From an uncultured Lachnospiraceae bacterium (lineage in GTDB: Bacteria > Bacillota > Clostridia > Lachnospirales > Lachnospiraceae), in contig CANRLR010000009.1 of assembly GCA_947631505.1 (NCBI GenBank), positions 1 through 64,000 of the forward strand: a stretch of 64,000 bases of DNA, written 5' to 3'. Every line of letters begins with the position of its first letter. The stretch's first letter is position 1. Both the position numbers and the translations under genes were made by a program. Positions 15,904 through 25,064 of this stretch are shown here, piece after piece. Below the pieces are notes generated by a model. The model searched no databases and was not told the DNA's origin. It worked only from the letters and a program-made list of their open reading frames with translations.

Positions 15904-16761
15904 GTGAAAGTAGAATTAGCAAAAAGTGCCGGTTTCTGTTTTGGTGTGAATCGGGCAATGGATGCTGTAAACACGTTGTTGGAAGAGGGCCGGAATGTCT
16001 GTACCTTGGGGCCGATTATCCATAATGAACAGGTTGTCTCCGATCTGGAAAAGAGAGGAGTTCGTGTTGTTGAAGATGTAAATTCCAGTGCAAAGGAACT
16101 GTCCGGGAATAAGAATAATATCTTGGTCATCCGCTCCCACGGTGTGCCAAAGAGTGTGATCGATGATATACAAAAGGCAAAGATTTCTTATGAAGATGCG
16201 ACATGCCCGTTTGTCAAAAAAATTCATAAGACAGTTTCTGAATATAGTAAAAAAGGGTATGAAATCGTAATTATCGGAAATGAACATCACCCGGAAGTGC
16301 AAGGGATTCTCGGGTGGACAAGAGGAATGGGACATGTGATAGAAACAAAAGAGGACGCTGAAGCCTTTTCGCTCCCAAATTCAGATAAAAGCGTATGTAT
16401 TGTGGCGCAAACGACATTTAATTACAAAAAATTTCAAGATTTAGTTGAAATTCTTTCAAAAAAAGGTTATGATATACTTGCTGTGAATACTATATGCAAT
16501 GCAACATCTACAAGACAGGAGGAAGCAGAAGAGCTTGCGTCAAGGTCAGATGCCATGCTTGTTATCGGTGGAAAACACAGTTCAAATTCGCGTAAATTGT
16601 ACGAGATATGTAAAAATCAGTGTGAAAACACTTTTTTTATACAGACAGTAGATGACCTGAGCTCCATTTCTCTCGGTTCATTTACAAGCCTGGGCATTAC
16701 TGCAGGGGCATCTACCCCAAATACTATAATACAGGAGGTTCTAAAGGCATGTCAGATTTAA
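15904..16761 (+). CDS. ispH: 4-hydroxy-3-methylbut-2-enyl diphosphate reductase
   Basis: 285 aa from the GTG at 15904 (VKVELAKSAGFCFGV) behind GAGGGGG. The three cluster cysteines are seen in GFCFGVNRAM, DATCPFVKK and NTICNATSTRQEEA, plus ILVIRSHGVPKS, GNEHHPEVQGI and IGGKHSSNSRKL. It makes IPP and DMAPP in the last step of the MEP isoprenoid pathway. In many clostridia this protein is fused to ribosomal S1; here it ends KACQI-stop and overlaps the S1 gene by 13 nt in another frame. Confidence 0.95.
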   Translation: MKVELAKSAGFCFGVNRAMDAVNTLLEEGRNVCTLGPIIHNEQVVSDLEKRGVRVVEDVNSSAKELSGNKNNILVIRSHGVPKSVIDDIQKAKISYEDATCPFVKKIHKTVSEYSKKGYEIVIIGNEHHPEVQGILGWTRGMGHVIETKEDAEAFSLPNSDKSVCIVAQTTFNYKKFQDLVEILSKKGYDILAVNTICNATSTRQEEAEELASRSDAMLVIGGKHSSNSRKLYEICKNQCENTFFIQTVDDLSSISLGSFTSLGITAGASTPNTIIQEVLKACQI

Positions 16762-17846
16762 GTTTTGAGGAAATGTTAGAGGATTCATTAGTAACAATCC
16801 ACAATGGTGAGGTTGTAGAAGGGACAGTTATCGGAGTTAAAGACAATGAGATTATCTTAAACATTGGATATAAAGCAGACGGTATTTTAACAAAGAACGA
16901 ATACAGTAACAACGCTGACGTTGACTTGACTGCCGAAGTGAAGCCCGGTGACCAGCTTACTGTAAAGGTTTTGAAAGTAAATGATGGAGAGGGTCAGGTT
17001 CTTCTTACTTATAAGAGATTACAGCAGGATAAGATGAACAAGATTTTTGAAGAAGCATTTGAAAACAAAGAAGTCCTTACTGGTAAGGTAGTTGCTGTTC
17101 TGAAGGGCGGACTTAGCGTTGCATATGGGGAGGGACGTGTATTTGTTCCTGCCAGTCTTGTTTCCGATATGTATGAGAAAGATTTAAGTAAATATCAGAA
17201 TCAGGATATTGAATTTGTTCTCACAGAAGTAAATCCATACAAAAGAAGAATTATTGGAGACCGCAAACAGCTTATTGTCGAGCGGAAGAAAAAAATGCAG
17301 GAAGAATTGCTTGCCAAAATTGAAGTGGGCATGATGATTGAAGGAACTGTTAAAAATCTTACTGATTTTGGTGCATTCATTGACCTCGGTGGAGCAGATG
17401 GACTTCTTCATATTTCGGAAATGTCATGGGGACGTGTGGAGGATCCGAAAAAGCTGTTCAAGGTCGGTGACAAAGTAAATGTAATGATTAAGGATATTAC
17501 GGATACAAAAATCGCTCTTACTTTAAAATTAGACGAGAATAATCCATGGAAGAATGCTGCTGAAAAATATCAGATTGGCACAATGATTACTGGTAAAGTC
17601 GCTAGAATGACTGATTTTGGTGCTTTTGTAGAGTTGGAAGAGGGGATTGATGCACTTCTTCATGTATCCCAGATTTCCATTGAGCATGTTGAAAAACCAT
17701 CCGATGTTCTGAAGGTCGGACAGGAAATTACAGCAAAAATTGTTGATTTTAATGAAGAGACAAAGAAAATCAGTTTAAGTGTAAAAGCAGTTGAATTAGA
17801 GAATAAAAAAGAAAGTGCTTCAGAAGCTGAAGAGAGAGAAGAATAA
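16749..17846 (+). CDS. rpsA: 30S ribosomal protein S1 homologue (four S1 domains)
   Basis: 365 aa with four S1/OB-fold repeats, roughly residues 17-85, 105-170, 190-258 and 275-345. Good S1 signatures are VEGTVIGVKDNEIILNIGYK and the paired IEGTVKNLTDFGAFIDLGGA / ITGKVARMTDFGAFVELEEG, each followed by LLHISEMS or LLHVSQIS. The C-terminal tail is acidic. Four domains is shorter than the six of E. coli S1 but usual in Firmicutes. The ATG is 13 nt inside ispH, with AGGAGG (16734-16739) within ispH, so the two should be made from one mRNA. Confidence 0.9.
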   Translation: MSDLSFEEMLEDSLVTIHNGEVVEGTVIGVKDNEIILNIGYKADGILTKNEYSNNADVDLTAEVKPGDQLTVKVLKVNDGEGQVLLTYKRLQQDKMNKIFEEAFENKEVLTGKVVAVLKGGLSVAYGEGRVFVPASLVSDMYEKDLSKYQNQDIEFVLTEVNPYKRRIIGDRKQLIVERKKKMQEELLAKIEVGMMIEGTVKNLTDFGAFIDLGGADGLLHISEMSWGRVEDPKKLFKVGDKVNVMIKDITDTKIALTLKLDENNPWKNAAEKYQIGTMITGKVARMTDFGAFVELEEGIDALLHVSQISIEHVEKPSDVLKVGQEITAKIVDFNEETKKISLSVKAVELENKKESASEAEEREE

Positions 17847-17850
17847 AATT

Positions 17851-18630
17851 ATGTCAGACAGTTATGAAACTTTTAAAAAAGATTATTTGCTTTTGTCAGG
17901 GATTGATTTGAATTCCTACAAAGAAAATCAAATGAAAAGGCGGATTGACAATTTTATTAGTAAGTGCCATCAATCTAGTTATCAGACTTTTTTTAAATTG
18001 TTAAAGCAGGATAAAAAAATATATGAGCAGTTTATTACGTATTTAACAATTAATGTGTCGGAATTTTATCGAAATCCGGCTCAATGGCGGACATTGGAGA
18101 AGGACGTTCTGCCTGCTTTGTTGAAAAAGTTCAAACCTCCGCTAAAAATATGGAGTGCTGCTTGTTCTACGGGAGATGAGCCATATTCATTAGCAATGGT
18201 ACTGAGGGAATTTCTTCCTTTTGATAAATTTCAGATTTTGGCAACTGATTTGGATTTAGAAGTTTTGAATAAAGCTAAAAGGGGAATTTTTCTTGAAAAA
18301 AGCGTGAAAGGATTACCGGAGAAATATCGGAAACGATATATTATAAATGAAGGAAACGATATGGTCAAAGTATCGGATGAGCTAAAATCCTGTATCCGTT
18401 TTGAACAGTTGAATTTATTAAAAGATCCTTATCCGACAGGAATACATATGATTGTATGCCGGAATGTGATGATATATTTTACAGAAGAAGCGAAAGATGA
18501 TATTTATCACAAGTTTGCAAATTCGTTATGCAAACAGGGAATTTTATTTGTGGGAAGTACGGAACAGATAATCGGAGCTTCCAATTATGGATTTACGGGA
18601 GTCCATTCATTCTTTTATGAAAAACACTAA
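17851..18630 (+). CDS. cheR: CheR-type chemoreceptor/protein-glutamate O-methyltransferase
   Basis: 259 aa from the ATG at 17851 (MSDSYETFKKDYLLL), 4 nt after the S1 stop; earlier in-frame starts would lie inside S1. An N-terminal helical CheR domain is followed by TINVSEFYRNPAQW, the SAM-binding block IWSAACSTGDEPYSLAMVL, ILATDLDLEVLNKAKRG and CRNVMIYF. The family methylates glutamates of chemoreceptors. No other chemotaxis gene is in the window, so its target cannot be inferred. It is the last gene of this operon, followed by a terminator. Confidence 0.88.
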   Translation: MSDSYETFKKDYLLLSGIDLNSYKENQMKRRIDNFISKCHQSSYQTFFKLLKQDKKIYEQFITYLTINVSEFYRNPAQWRTLEKDVLPALLKKFKPPLKIWSAACSTGDEPYSLAMVLREFLPFDKFQILATDLDLEVLNKAKRGIFLEKSVKGLPEKYRKRYIINEGNDMVKVSDELKSCIRFEQLNLLKDPYPTGIHMIVCRNVMIYFTEEAKDDIYHKFANSLCKQGILFVGSTEQIIGASNYGFTGVHSFFYEKH

Positions 18631-18641
18631 TTGTGACTTTG

Positions 18642-18668
18642 AGGGGCGATGAATTGTCGTCCCTTTTT
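18642..18668 (+). terminator. Intrinsic terminator after cheR
   Basis: AGGGGCGA and TCGTCCCT form a short G:T-containing stem around a small loop, followed by TTTTTCTTGTT. It closes the long operon that starts at 9559 before the plsX promoter. Confidence 0.65.
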
Positions 18669-18688
18669 CTTGTTATAGAATAAGAAAG

Positions 18689-18717
18689 TTCACTTGCATA
18701 GAATGGGGTTTTATAGT
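18689..18717 (+). promoter_or_regulatory. Promoter for plsX-rnc-smc-ftsY
   Basis: -35 TTCACT (18689-18694), 17-nt spacer, -10 TATAGT (18712-18717), 38 nt before the plsX ATG. No clear FapR-type palindrome is seen next to it. Confidence 0.5.
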
Positions 18718-18755
18718 ATATTAGAATCATATGATTTGATTTTAGGAGGAATGGT

Positions 18756-19763
18756 ATGAGCGAGAAAGTTGTAGTGGCATTGGACGCAATGGGAGGGGAT
18801 TATGCTCCTGCAGAAGCCGTCAAGGGTGCTGTAGAAGCAGTGACAGAGCATCCTGAGATAAAGGTTATTTTGGTCGGAAAGCAAAATCAGATTAAAGAAG
18901 AATTGGGAAAATATGAATATTTTGAAGAAAATATAGAAGTAGTAAATGCTACAGAAATTATTGAAATGGGTGAGGTCCCAACGAAGGCGATCCGGGAGAA
19001 AAAGGATTCTTCCCTTGTTGTTGCCATGAAGCTGGTGCGGGAAGAAAAAGCAGATGCAATTGTGTCTGCGGGAAGTACAGGAGCGATATTAGTTGGCGGA
19101 CAGCTGGTGGTAGGCAGAATTAAGGGAATCAAACGTCCGGCATTGGCACCGTTTCTGCCGTCCAAGAAGGGATTTTCACTTTTGATAGACTGTGGAGCCA
19201 ATGTGGATGCAAGACCGGAGCATTTAGTTCAGTTCGCACAAATGGGCTCCGTGTATTTTGAAAATGTCATGGGTAAGAAAAATCCTACCGTCGGCATTGT
19301 AAATATTGGGACGGAGGAAGAAAAAGGAAATCAGCTGGTAAAAGAGACCTATCCATTATTAAAGGAGTGCAAAGATATTAACTTTGTCGGAAGTGTTGAA
19401 GCAAGAGAAATTGCAAAGGGCGGTGTTGATATTCTTGTCTGTGAGGCTTTTGTCGGAAATGTGATTTTGAAGTTCTTTGAGGGAGTGGCACTTACTTTCT
19501 TAGGCTGTATCAAGGAGGGCTTGATGTCAAGCATCCGCACAAAGCTCGGTGCATTGATGATAAAACCCGCAATCAAAGGATTGGTGAAGACCTTTGATGT
19601 CAGTAGTCAGGGAGGTGCACCATTACTGGGGCTGAACGGACTGGTAGTAAAGGCACATGGAAATTCAAAAAGCGGGGAAATAAAGACTGCCATTTTCCAG
19701 TGTATTGCCTTTAAGGAGAACAGTATTAATGATAAAATATCGGCGATGGTTTCGTCAAAATAG
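18756..19763 (+). CDS. plsX: Phosphate acyltransferase PlsX
   Basis: 335 aa. VVVALDAMGGDYAPAEAVKGA at the N-terminus, SAGSTGAILVGGQ, GFSLLIDCGANVDARPEHL and GNVILKFFEGVA are PlsX signatures. It makes acyl-phosphate from acyl-ACP for glycerolipid synthesis. RBS TTAGGAGGA upstream. In many Firmicutes acpP follows; here only 78 nt separate it from rnc, with no acpP. Confidence 0.95.
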   Translation: MSEKVVVALDAMGGDYAPAEAVKGAVEAVTEHPEIKVILVGKQNQIKEELGKYEYFEENIEVVNATEIIEMGEVPTKAIREKKDSSLVVAMKLVREEKADAIVSAGSTGAILVGGQLVVGRIKGIKRPALAPFLPSKKGFSLLIDCGANVDARPEHLVQFAQMGSVYFENVMGKKNPTVGIVNIGTEEEKGNQLVKETYPLLKECKDINFVGSVEAREIAKGGVDILVCEAFVGNVILKFFEGVALTFLGCIKEGLMSSIRTKLGALMIKPAIKGLVKTFDVSSQGGAPLLGLNGLVVKAHGNSKSGEIKTAIFQCIAFKENSINDKISAMVSSK

Positions 19764-19841
19764 GATACAAAAAGGATATGTGTCTGACAGGCCCGGTAAA
19801 AATGCTGGGCTTCCCCTATGTAAAGAAGGAGGCGCAGAACT

Positions 19842-20543
19842 GTGAATAATTCAAAACTTATGGAGTTTCAGAAAAACATCGGATACTGCTTTCAGAATGA
19901 AAAGCTATTGAAAAATGCGTTGACGCATAGTTCTTATGCCAATGAGAAGCACTGGAAATACAAAACAAACAATGAACGTTTGGAATTTTTAGGGGATGCG
20001 GTGCTGGAACTGATAAGCAGTGAATTCATTTTTCGGAATCATCCTCATATGGTAGAGGGGAAAATGACGAAAATGCGTGCAAGTCTCGTATGTGAAATGA
20101 GTCTTTCGGAAGCTGCAAGAGAAATACATCTAGGCAGATATATTTATCTTGGTCATGGTGAGAAAATTACGGGCGGAGCGAAACGGGATTCTATTTTATC
20201 CGATGCCTTTGAAGCAGTCATTGGTGCAATTTATCTGGATGGAGGATATGAACCGGCAAAGAAATTTGTAATGCAATATGTGCTGTCAGATATCGAGAAG
20301 AAACAGCTGTTTTATGACAGCAAAACAATCTTACAGGAAATTGTCCAGCAAACCTGTCACGAAAAGACAGAGATTGGATATCCGATTATGAAAGAGGAGG
20401 GGCCGGACCATAATAAAAATTTTCTGGTAAAGTGTACAATTAACGGAAAAGACTATGGTTTTGGCAAAGGGCCAACAAAGAAAAAGGCAGAGCAGCAGGC
20501 AGCCTACGAAACGATTTTAATGTTAAGACAGGAGAAGAAATAG
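19842..20543 (+). CDS. rnc: Ribonuclease III
   Basis: 233 aa, GTG start at 19842 behind AAGGAGGCG. Catalytic-domain signature NERLEFLGDAVLEL at ~45-58 and the second acidic pair in DAFEAVIGAIYLDGG; the C-terminal ~70 residues form a double-stranded-RNA-binding domain (ILQEIVQQTCH...GKGPTKKKAEQQAAYETIL). It cuts dsRNA in rRNA and mRNA processing. The stop is immediately followed by the smc ATG (no gap). Confidence 0.95.
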   Translation: MNNSKLMEFQKNIGYCFQNEKLLKNALTHSSYANEKHWKYKTNNERLEFLGDAVLELISSEFIFRNHPHMVEGKMTKMRASLVCEMSLSEAAREIHLGRYIYLGHGEKITGGAKRDSILSDAFEAVIGAIYLDGGYEPAKKFVMQYVLSDIEKKQLFYDSKTILQEIVQQTCHEKTEIGYPIMKEEGPDHNKNFLVKCTINGKDYGFGKGPTKKKAEQQAAYETILMLRQEKK

Positions 20544-23500
20544 ATGTATTTGAAAAGTATTGAAGTGCACGGATTCAAATCTTTTGCCAATAAGCTGGTG
20601 TTTGAATTTCATAACGGAATTACGGGAATTGTTGGACCAAATGGAAGTGGAAAAAGTAATGTGGCAGATGCCGTCCGCTGGGTGCTGGGGGAACAGAGTG
20701 CAAAACAGCTTCGCGGTGCCAGCATGCAGGATGTCATTTTTTCTGGTACAGAGATGCGTAAACCGCAAAGCTATGCCTATGTGGCACTTACGATCTCGAA
20801 TGAGGATCATAAGCTGAATCTTCCCTATGAAGAGGTTCAGGTAGCGAGAAGAGTATACCGTTCTGGTGAAAGTGAGTATCTTTTGAATGGTGTTTCTTGC
20901 CGGTTAAAAGACGTGCAGGAATTATTTTTTGATACCGGTATTGGTAAAGAGGGATATTCCATTATTGGACAGGGGCAGATTGATAAGATTCTCAGCGGTA
21001 AGCCAGAAGACCGCCGTGAATTATTTGATGAAGCAGCTGGCATTGTTAAGTTTAAAAAGAGAAAAAAGACAGCAGAGAAGAATCTGGAAACAGAGAGCCA
21101 AAATCTTTTGCGTGTTCAGGATATTTTAGCGGAATTGGAAAGACAGGTCGGGCCTTTGGAGCAGCAATCCAAAAAGGCACGGGAATATCTGAATCTGAAA
21201 GAAAATTTAAAACGATATGAAATTGGTCTGTTCCGCATGGATTATGAAAGCCTGCAGAATGAATTGAAAGAGCTGGCCGACAATTCTTCCCATACACAGA
21301 AAGAATTGGAAGAAGCAAAAGAGCAAAAGGAACAGTCAAGAACACAGTATGAAGAAGTAGAAAATGAGATAAAGGAATTTGACCGCTCAATCGAACGAAA
21401 AAAAGAAAAAGTAAATCAGAATCGGCTGCTGATGACAAATTTTGAGAGTGAAGTCCGAATTACAAAAGAACGAATCGCATCAGCGGCACAGGGAAAGGAG
21501 TATTATAAAGAACGTACGGATGTATTAAATCAATCCCGTGAAGAGACAGAGGGGGAATTGGCTGAATATAAGGAAAGCCAGAAAGAAGCTTTGACACAGC
21601 TGGAGGAAATGCAGGGGGCAGAAAACATACTGCAGGAAAAACTGACATCATTAGAAAAGGCAATTGTTGAGAAGGAAATTCAGTTAAACGAACAAAATGA
21701 CACGATTATCCGTGCCATGAATACCTCTTCTAAAATTACGGTGGAGCAGCAAAAGGCAAAGTCCATGCTGGAACAAAATAGCATCCGTAAGGCAGAGCTG
21801 AATCAGAAAATTCTGTCAAATAAGTCTGGTCTGAACAGTGCACAAGAGGAAATGGAACATGAGAAAACCTCTTTACACGAAGCAAAAAAAGCATTTGACG
21901 CAGAATACATAGAGCAAAAAAATATGCTTCGTAAAGCAGACGAAAAAAGAAAGGAAATTCAAACACTACAATTCAAACAACAGGAAACTCAAAAGCATTA
22001 TCATATCGAAAATTCTAAGATGGATACGCTTAAGAATATGGCAGAACGGTATGATGGCTATGGACAGAGCATTCGGCGCATTATGGAGCAAAAAGAAAAT
22101 CACCCCGGTCTTCTTGGTGTTGTAGCAGATATTATTCAGGTAGATGACAAGTATGAGACAGCAGTGGAAACGGCATTAGGCGGTAATATCCAGAACATTG
22201 TTACAGAAGATGAAAATGTAGCAAAACAAATGATAGCTCTATTAAAGAAAAATCATTACGGAAGAGCAACCTTTTTGCCGCTTACGACCGTGACACCGAA
22301 AAAGGACAAGCCATTCAAAGAGGAACTATTGTCGGAAAAAGGGGTTCTTGGCAATGCTGCGCAATATGTCAACCGGGATGCAAAATATGATAAGGTTGTA
22401 GAGTATCTGTTAGGACGTTATCTGCTTGTTGATACGCTTGACCATGCTATGAGTATCAGCAGGAAATATCACTATTCGGTTCGTATTGTAACACTAGAAG
22501 GGGAATTGTTGAATCCAGGCGGTTCTCTTTCCGGCGGTGCGTTTCGGAACAACAGCAATCTTTTGGGCCGACGCCGTGAAATAGAAAAGTTAAAAGAAAA
22601 GATTACTGATCTGGAAAGCAGGCTGGCAGCTGGCAAAAAGTCAATACAGGAAGCAACAACAGAAGTGGAACGGCTTGTACAAGAGGCGAATCATAAAAAT
22701 GAAATATTAAAGGAACTGGAATTAAAAGAAAATACGGCCCAAATAAAATATGAGCAGGCAGTACAGGTCAAGGAGCAGAAAGAAAAGGAATATCTTGCTA
22801 TCGCCAATGCGGGGAAAGAAATTGAGAATCAGAAATCTTTGATTGAAGATTCGCTGACACGGATCGGCGAAGAACTGACAGCCAGCCACTCAAGAGAAGA
22901 GCAGGCAAAGGAAATGGTGAAGCATTTGACAGAAGAATTGGAGACCGATCATGAGAGACAAATGGAACTTCAGGACAAGCTGTCAGAAATGCGCCTTGAG
23001 ATTTCCAGCTTTATACAGAAGAATAATTACCTTTCTGAAAATATTACACGAATTGAAAGTAATCTTCAAAGTATAAAGGAAGAGTATAACCGTTTCATGG
23101 AGGAACAGGAACATTCCGATGATGCAGTAGCAGAAATGAATGAGGCAATTGCCGGTTATGAAGAAAAGCATACGGCACTAGGGGAAGAAATTGAAAAGCT
23201 GCTGGGAGAAATTGAGGATGAGTCGAAGAAAAAAGAAGAAATGATGGAGTCTCAGAAGGATTTCTTTGAGAAGCGAGATAAACTGATGGAGCACATCAAT
23301 GAATTGAATAAAGAAAGCTTCCGGCTGGATTCCAGAAAAAATAATCTGGAAGAAAAATTAGAAAGTAAAGTAAATTATATGTGGAATGAATATGAGCTTA
23401 CTTATCACAATGCGTTGGAAGTTGAAATCGATGAATCTGTTTCTTATACAAGAACAAAAGCAAACGTAGGAGAGACGAAAAGTAAAATACGTGAACTGGG

Positions 23501-24107
23501 AGATGTCAACGTTAATGCCATTGAGGAATATAAGAGTGTCAGCGAACGATATGAGCTGTTAAAAACGCAACATGATGATTTGATTGAATCTGAACAGGCT
23601 TTAAAGAAGATTATTGAAGAACTGGATGAAGAAATGCGGAAACAGTTTACGGAGAAGTTCGTGGAAATTCAAAAGCAGTTCGACAAAGTATTTAAAGAAT
23701 TGTTTGGCGGTGGTAAGGGCACACTGGAACTGGTGGAGGATGAGGATGTTTTAGAAGCGGGTATTACGATTAATGCACAGCCTCCCGGCAAAAAGCTGGG
23801 CAATATGATGCAGTTGTCCGGCGGTGAAAAAGCATTGACGGCAATTGCACTGTTATTTGCCATTCAGAATTTGAAACCATCCCCATTTTGTCTTTTAGAT
23901 GAGATTGAAGCGGCATTGGATGATTCCAATGTAAAACGATATGCGAAATATTTACATAAACTGACGAAGAATACTCAGTTTATTGTCATTACGCATCGTA
24001 AAGGAACCATGGAGGCGGCAGATGTCTTATATGGTATTACGATGCAGGAGAAGGGAGTATCTACCTTTGTATCCGTAAAATTAATTGAAGAACAGCTGGA
24101 CGAGTAG
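20544..24107 (+). CDS. smc: Chromosome segregation ATPase SMC
   Basis: 1187 aa, full length. N-terminal Walker A GPNGSGKSNVADAVRW (~32), long heptad coiled coil to ~500, hinge about 515-640 (GLLGVVADIIQVDDKYETAVE...GGSLSGGAFRN), second coiled coil, then C-terminal signature LSGGEKALTAIALLFA and Walker B PFCLLDEIEAALDD. It compacts and separates chromosomes with ScpA/ScpB, which are not in this window. It runs rnc-smc-ftsY, the standard order. Confidence 0.97.
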   Translation: MYLKSIEVHGFKSFANKLVFEFHNGITGIVGPNGSGKSNVADAVRWVLGEQSAKQLRGASMQDVIFSGTEMRKPQSYAYVALTISNEDHKLNLPYEEVQVARRVYRSGESEYLLNGVSCRLKDVQELFFDTGIGKEGYSIIGQGQIDKILSGKPEDRRELFDEAAGIVKFKKRKKTAEKNLETESQNLLRVQDILAELERQVGPLEQQSKKAREYLNLKENLKRYEIGLFRMDYESLQNELKELADNSSHTQKELEEAKEQKEQSRTQYEEVENEIKEFDRSIERKKEKVNQNRLLMTNFESEVRITKERIASAAQGKEYYKERTDVLNQSREETEGELAEYKESQKEALTQLEEMQGAENILQEKLTSLEKAIVEKEIQLNEQNDTIIRAMNTSSKITVEQQKAKSMLEQNSIRKAELNQKILSNKSGLNSAQEEMEHEKTSLHEAKKAFDAEYIEQKNMLRKADEKRKEIQTLQFKQQETQKHYHIENSKMDTLKNMAERYDGYGQSIRRIMEQKENHPGLLGVVADIIQVDDKYETAVETALGGNIQNIVTEDENVAKQMIALLKKNHYGRATFLPLTTVTPKKDKPFKEELLSEKGVLGNAAQYVNRDAKYDKVVEYLLGRYLLVDTLDHAMSISRKYHYSVRIVTLEGELLNPGGSLSGGAFRNNSNLLGRRREIEKLKEKITDLESRLAAGKKSIQEATTEVERLVQEANHKNEILKELELKENTAQIKYEQAVQVKEQKEKEYLAIANAGKEIENQKSLIEDSLTRIGEELTASHSREEQAKEMVKHLTEELETDHERQMELQDKLSEMRLEISSFIQKNNYLSENITRIESNLQSIKEEYNRFMEEQEHSDDAVAEMNEAIAGYEEKHTALGEEIEKLLGEIEDESKKKEEMMESQKDFFEKRDKLMEHINELNKESFRLDSRKNNLEEKLESKVNYMWNEYELTYHNALEVEIDESVSYTRTKANVGETKSKIRELGDVNVNAIEEYKSVSERYELLKTQHDDLIESEQALKKIIEELDEEMRKQFTEKFVEIQKQFDKVFKELFGGGKGTLELVEDEDVLEAGITINAQPPGKKLGNMMQLSGGEKALTAIALLFAIQNLKPSPFCLLDEIEAALDDSNVKRYAKYLHKLTKNTQFIVITHRKGTMEAADVLYGITMQEKGVSTFVSVKLIEEQLDE

Positions 24108-24120
24108 AGGTGAGTTTTTA

Positions 24121-25047
24121 ATGGAAGAGAAAAAAGGATTTTTCAACAAACTGAAAAGTGGTCTGACAAAGACAAGAGATTCTTTTGTTTCAGGAATGGA
24201 TTCTTTGTTTCATGGTTATTCGGAATTGGATGAGGATTTCTATGAGGAATTAGAAGAGCTTCTTGTTATGGGCGATATCGGTATTGATACCACGATGAGA
24301 ATTATTGATGGTTTAAAAGAAAAAGTAAAGGAAAATAAGATAAAAGAAGCGTCTGCCTGTAAAGAATTATTGATTGAAACGATCAAAAACCAAATGCAGG
24401 TACATGAGGATGCCTATGAATTTCTGAATCGGAAATCGGTTCTTTTATTAATTGGTGTCAATGGAGTAGGAAAAACAACCAGTGTTGGAAAACTGGCAGG
24501 TCAATTAAAAAAGAATGGCAAAAAGGTAATGTTAGCAGCAGCAGATACCTTTCGTGCCGGTGCAATTGAACAGTTAAAAGAATGGGCCGGAAGAGCCGGA
24601 GTGGATATCATTGCGGGACAGGAGGGCTCGGATCCGGCAGCAATTGTTTATGATGCAGTAGCTGCTGCGAAAGCAAGAAACGTGGATGTTCTTCTGTGCG
24701 ATACTGCGGGACGTCTTCACAACAAAAAGAATTTGATGGCGGAACTTCATAAAATCCATACGATTATTGAAAAGGAATATCCGGAAGCATATTTGGAAAC
24801 TTTGATTGTAGTGGATGGAACAACCGGACAGAATGCACTGGCTCAGGCGAAGCAGTTCAGTGAAGTGGCTGATGTTTCAGGTATTGTGCTGACAAAATTG
24901 GATGGAACAGCAAAAGGTGGCATTGCTATTGCAATCCAGTCAGAATTAAATATTCCGGTCAAATACATCGGTATCGGAGAACAGATTGGAGATTTACAGC
25001 GCTTTGATGCAGAAGAATTTGTCAATGCGTTGTTTGAAACAGAATAG
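24121..25047 (+). CDS. ftsY: Signal recognition particle receptor FtsY
   Basis: 308 aa from the ATG at 24121 (MEEKKGFFNKLKSGLTKTRD) with GAGGTGAG upstream; an earlier in-frame start would overlap smc. N domain helices, then the G domain: GVNGVGKTTSVGKLAGQLKK, DTFRAGAIEQLKEW, DTAGRLHNKKNLM, TKLDGTAKGG, and IGIGEQIGDLQRFD. The long acidic A domain is missing, as usual in Gram-positives. It docks SRP-ribosome complexes at the membrane. Confidence 0.96.
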   Translation: MEEKKGFFNKLKSGLTKTRDSFVSGMDSLFHGYSELDEDFYEELEELLVMGDIGIDTTMRIIDGLKEKVKENKIKEASACKELLIETIKNQMQVHEDAYEFLNRKSVLLLIGVNGVGKTTSVGKLAGQLKKNGKKVMLAAADTFRAGAIEQLKEWAGRAGVDIIAGQEGSDPAAIVYDAVAAAKARNVDVLLCDTAGRLHNKKNLMAELHKIHTIIEKEYPEAYLETLIVVDGTTGQNALAQAKQFSEVADVSGIVLTKLDGTAKGGIAIAIQSELNIPVKYIGIGEQIGDLQRFDAEEFVNALFETE

Positions 25048-25064
25048 AAAGGTCGTGTGTCGTT

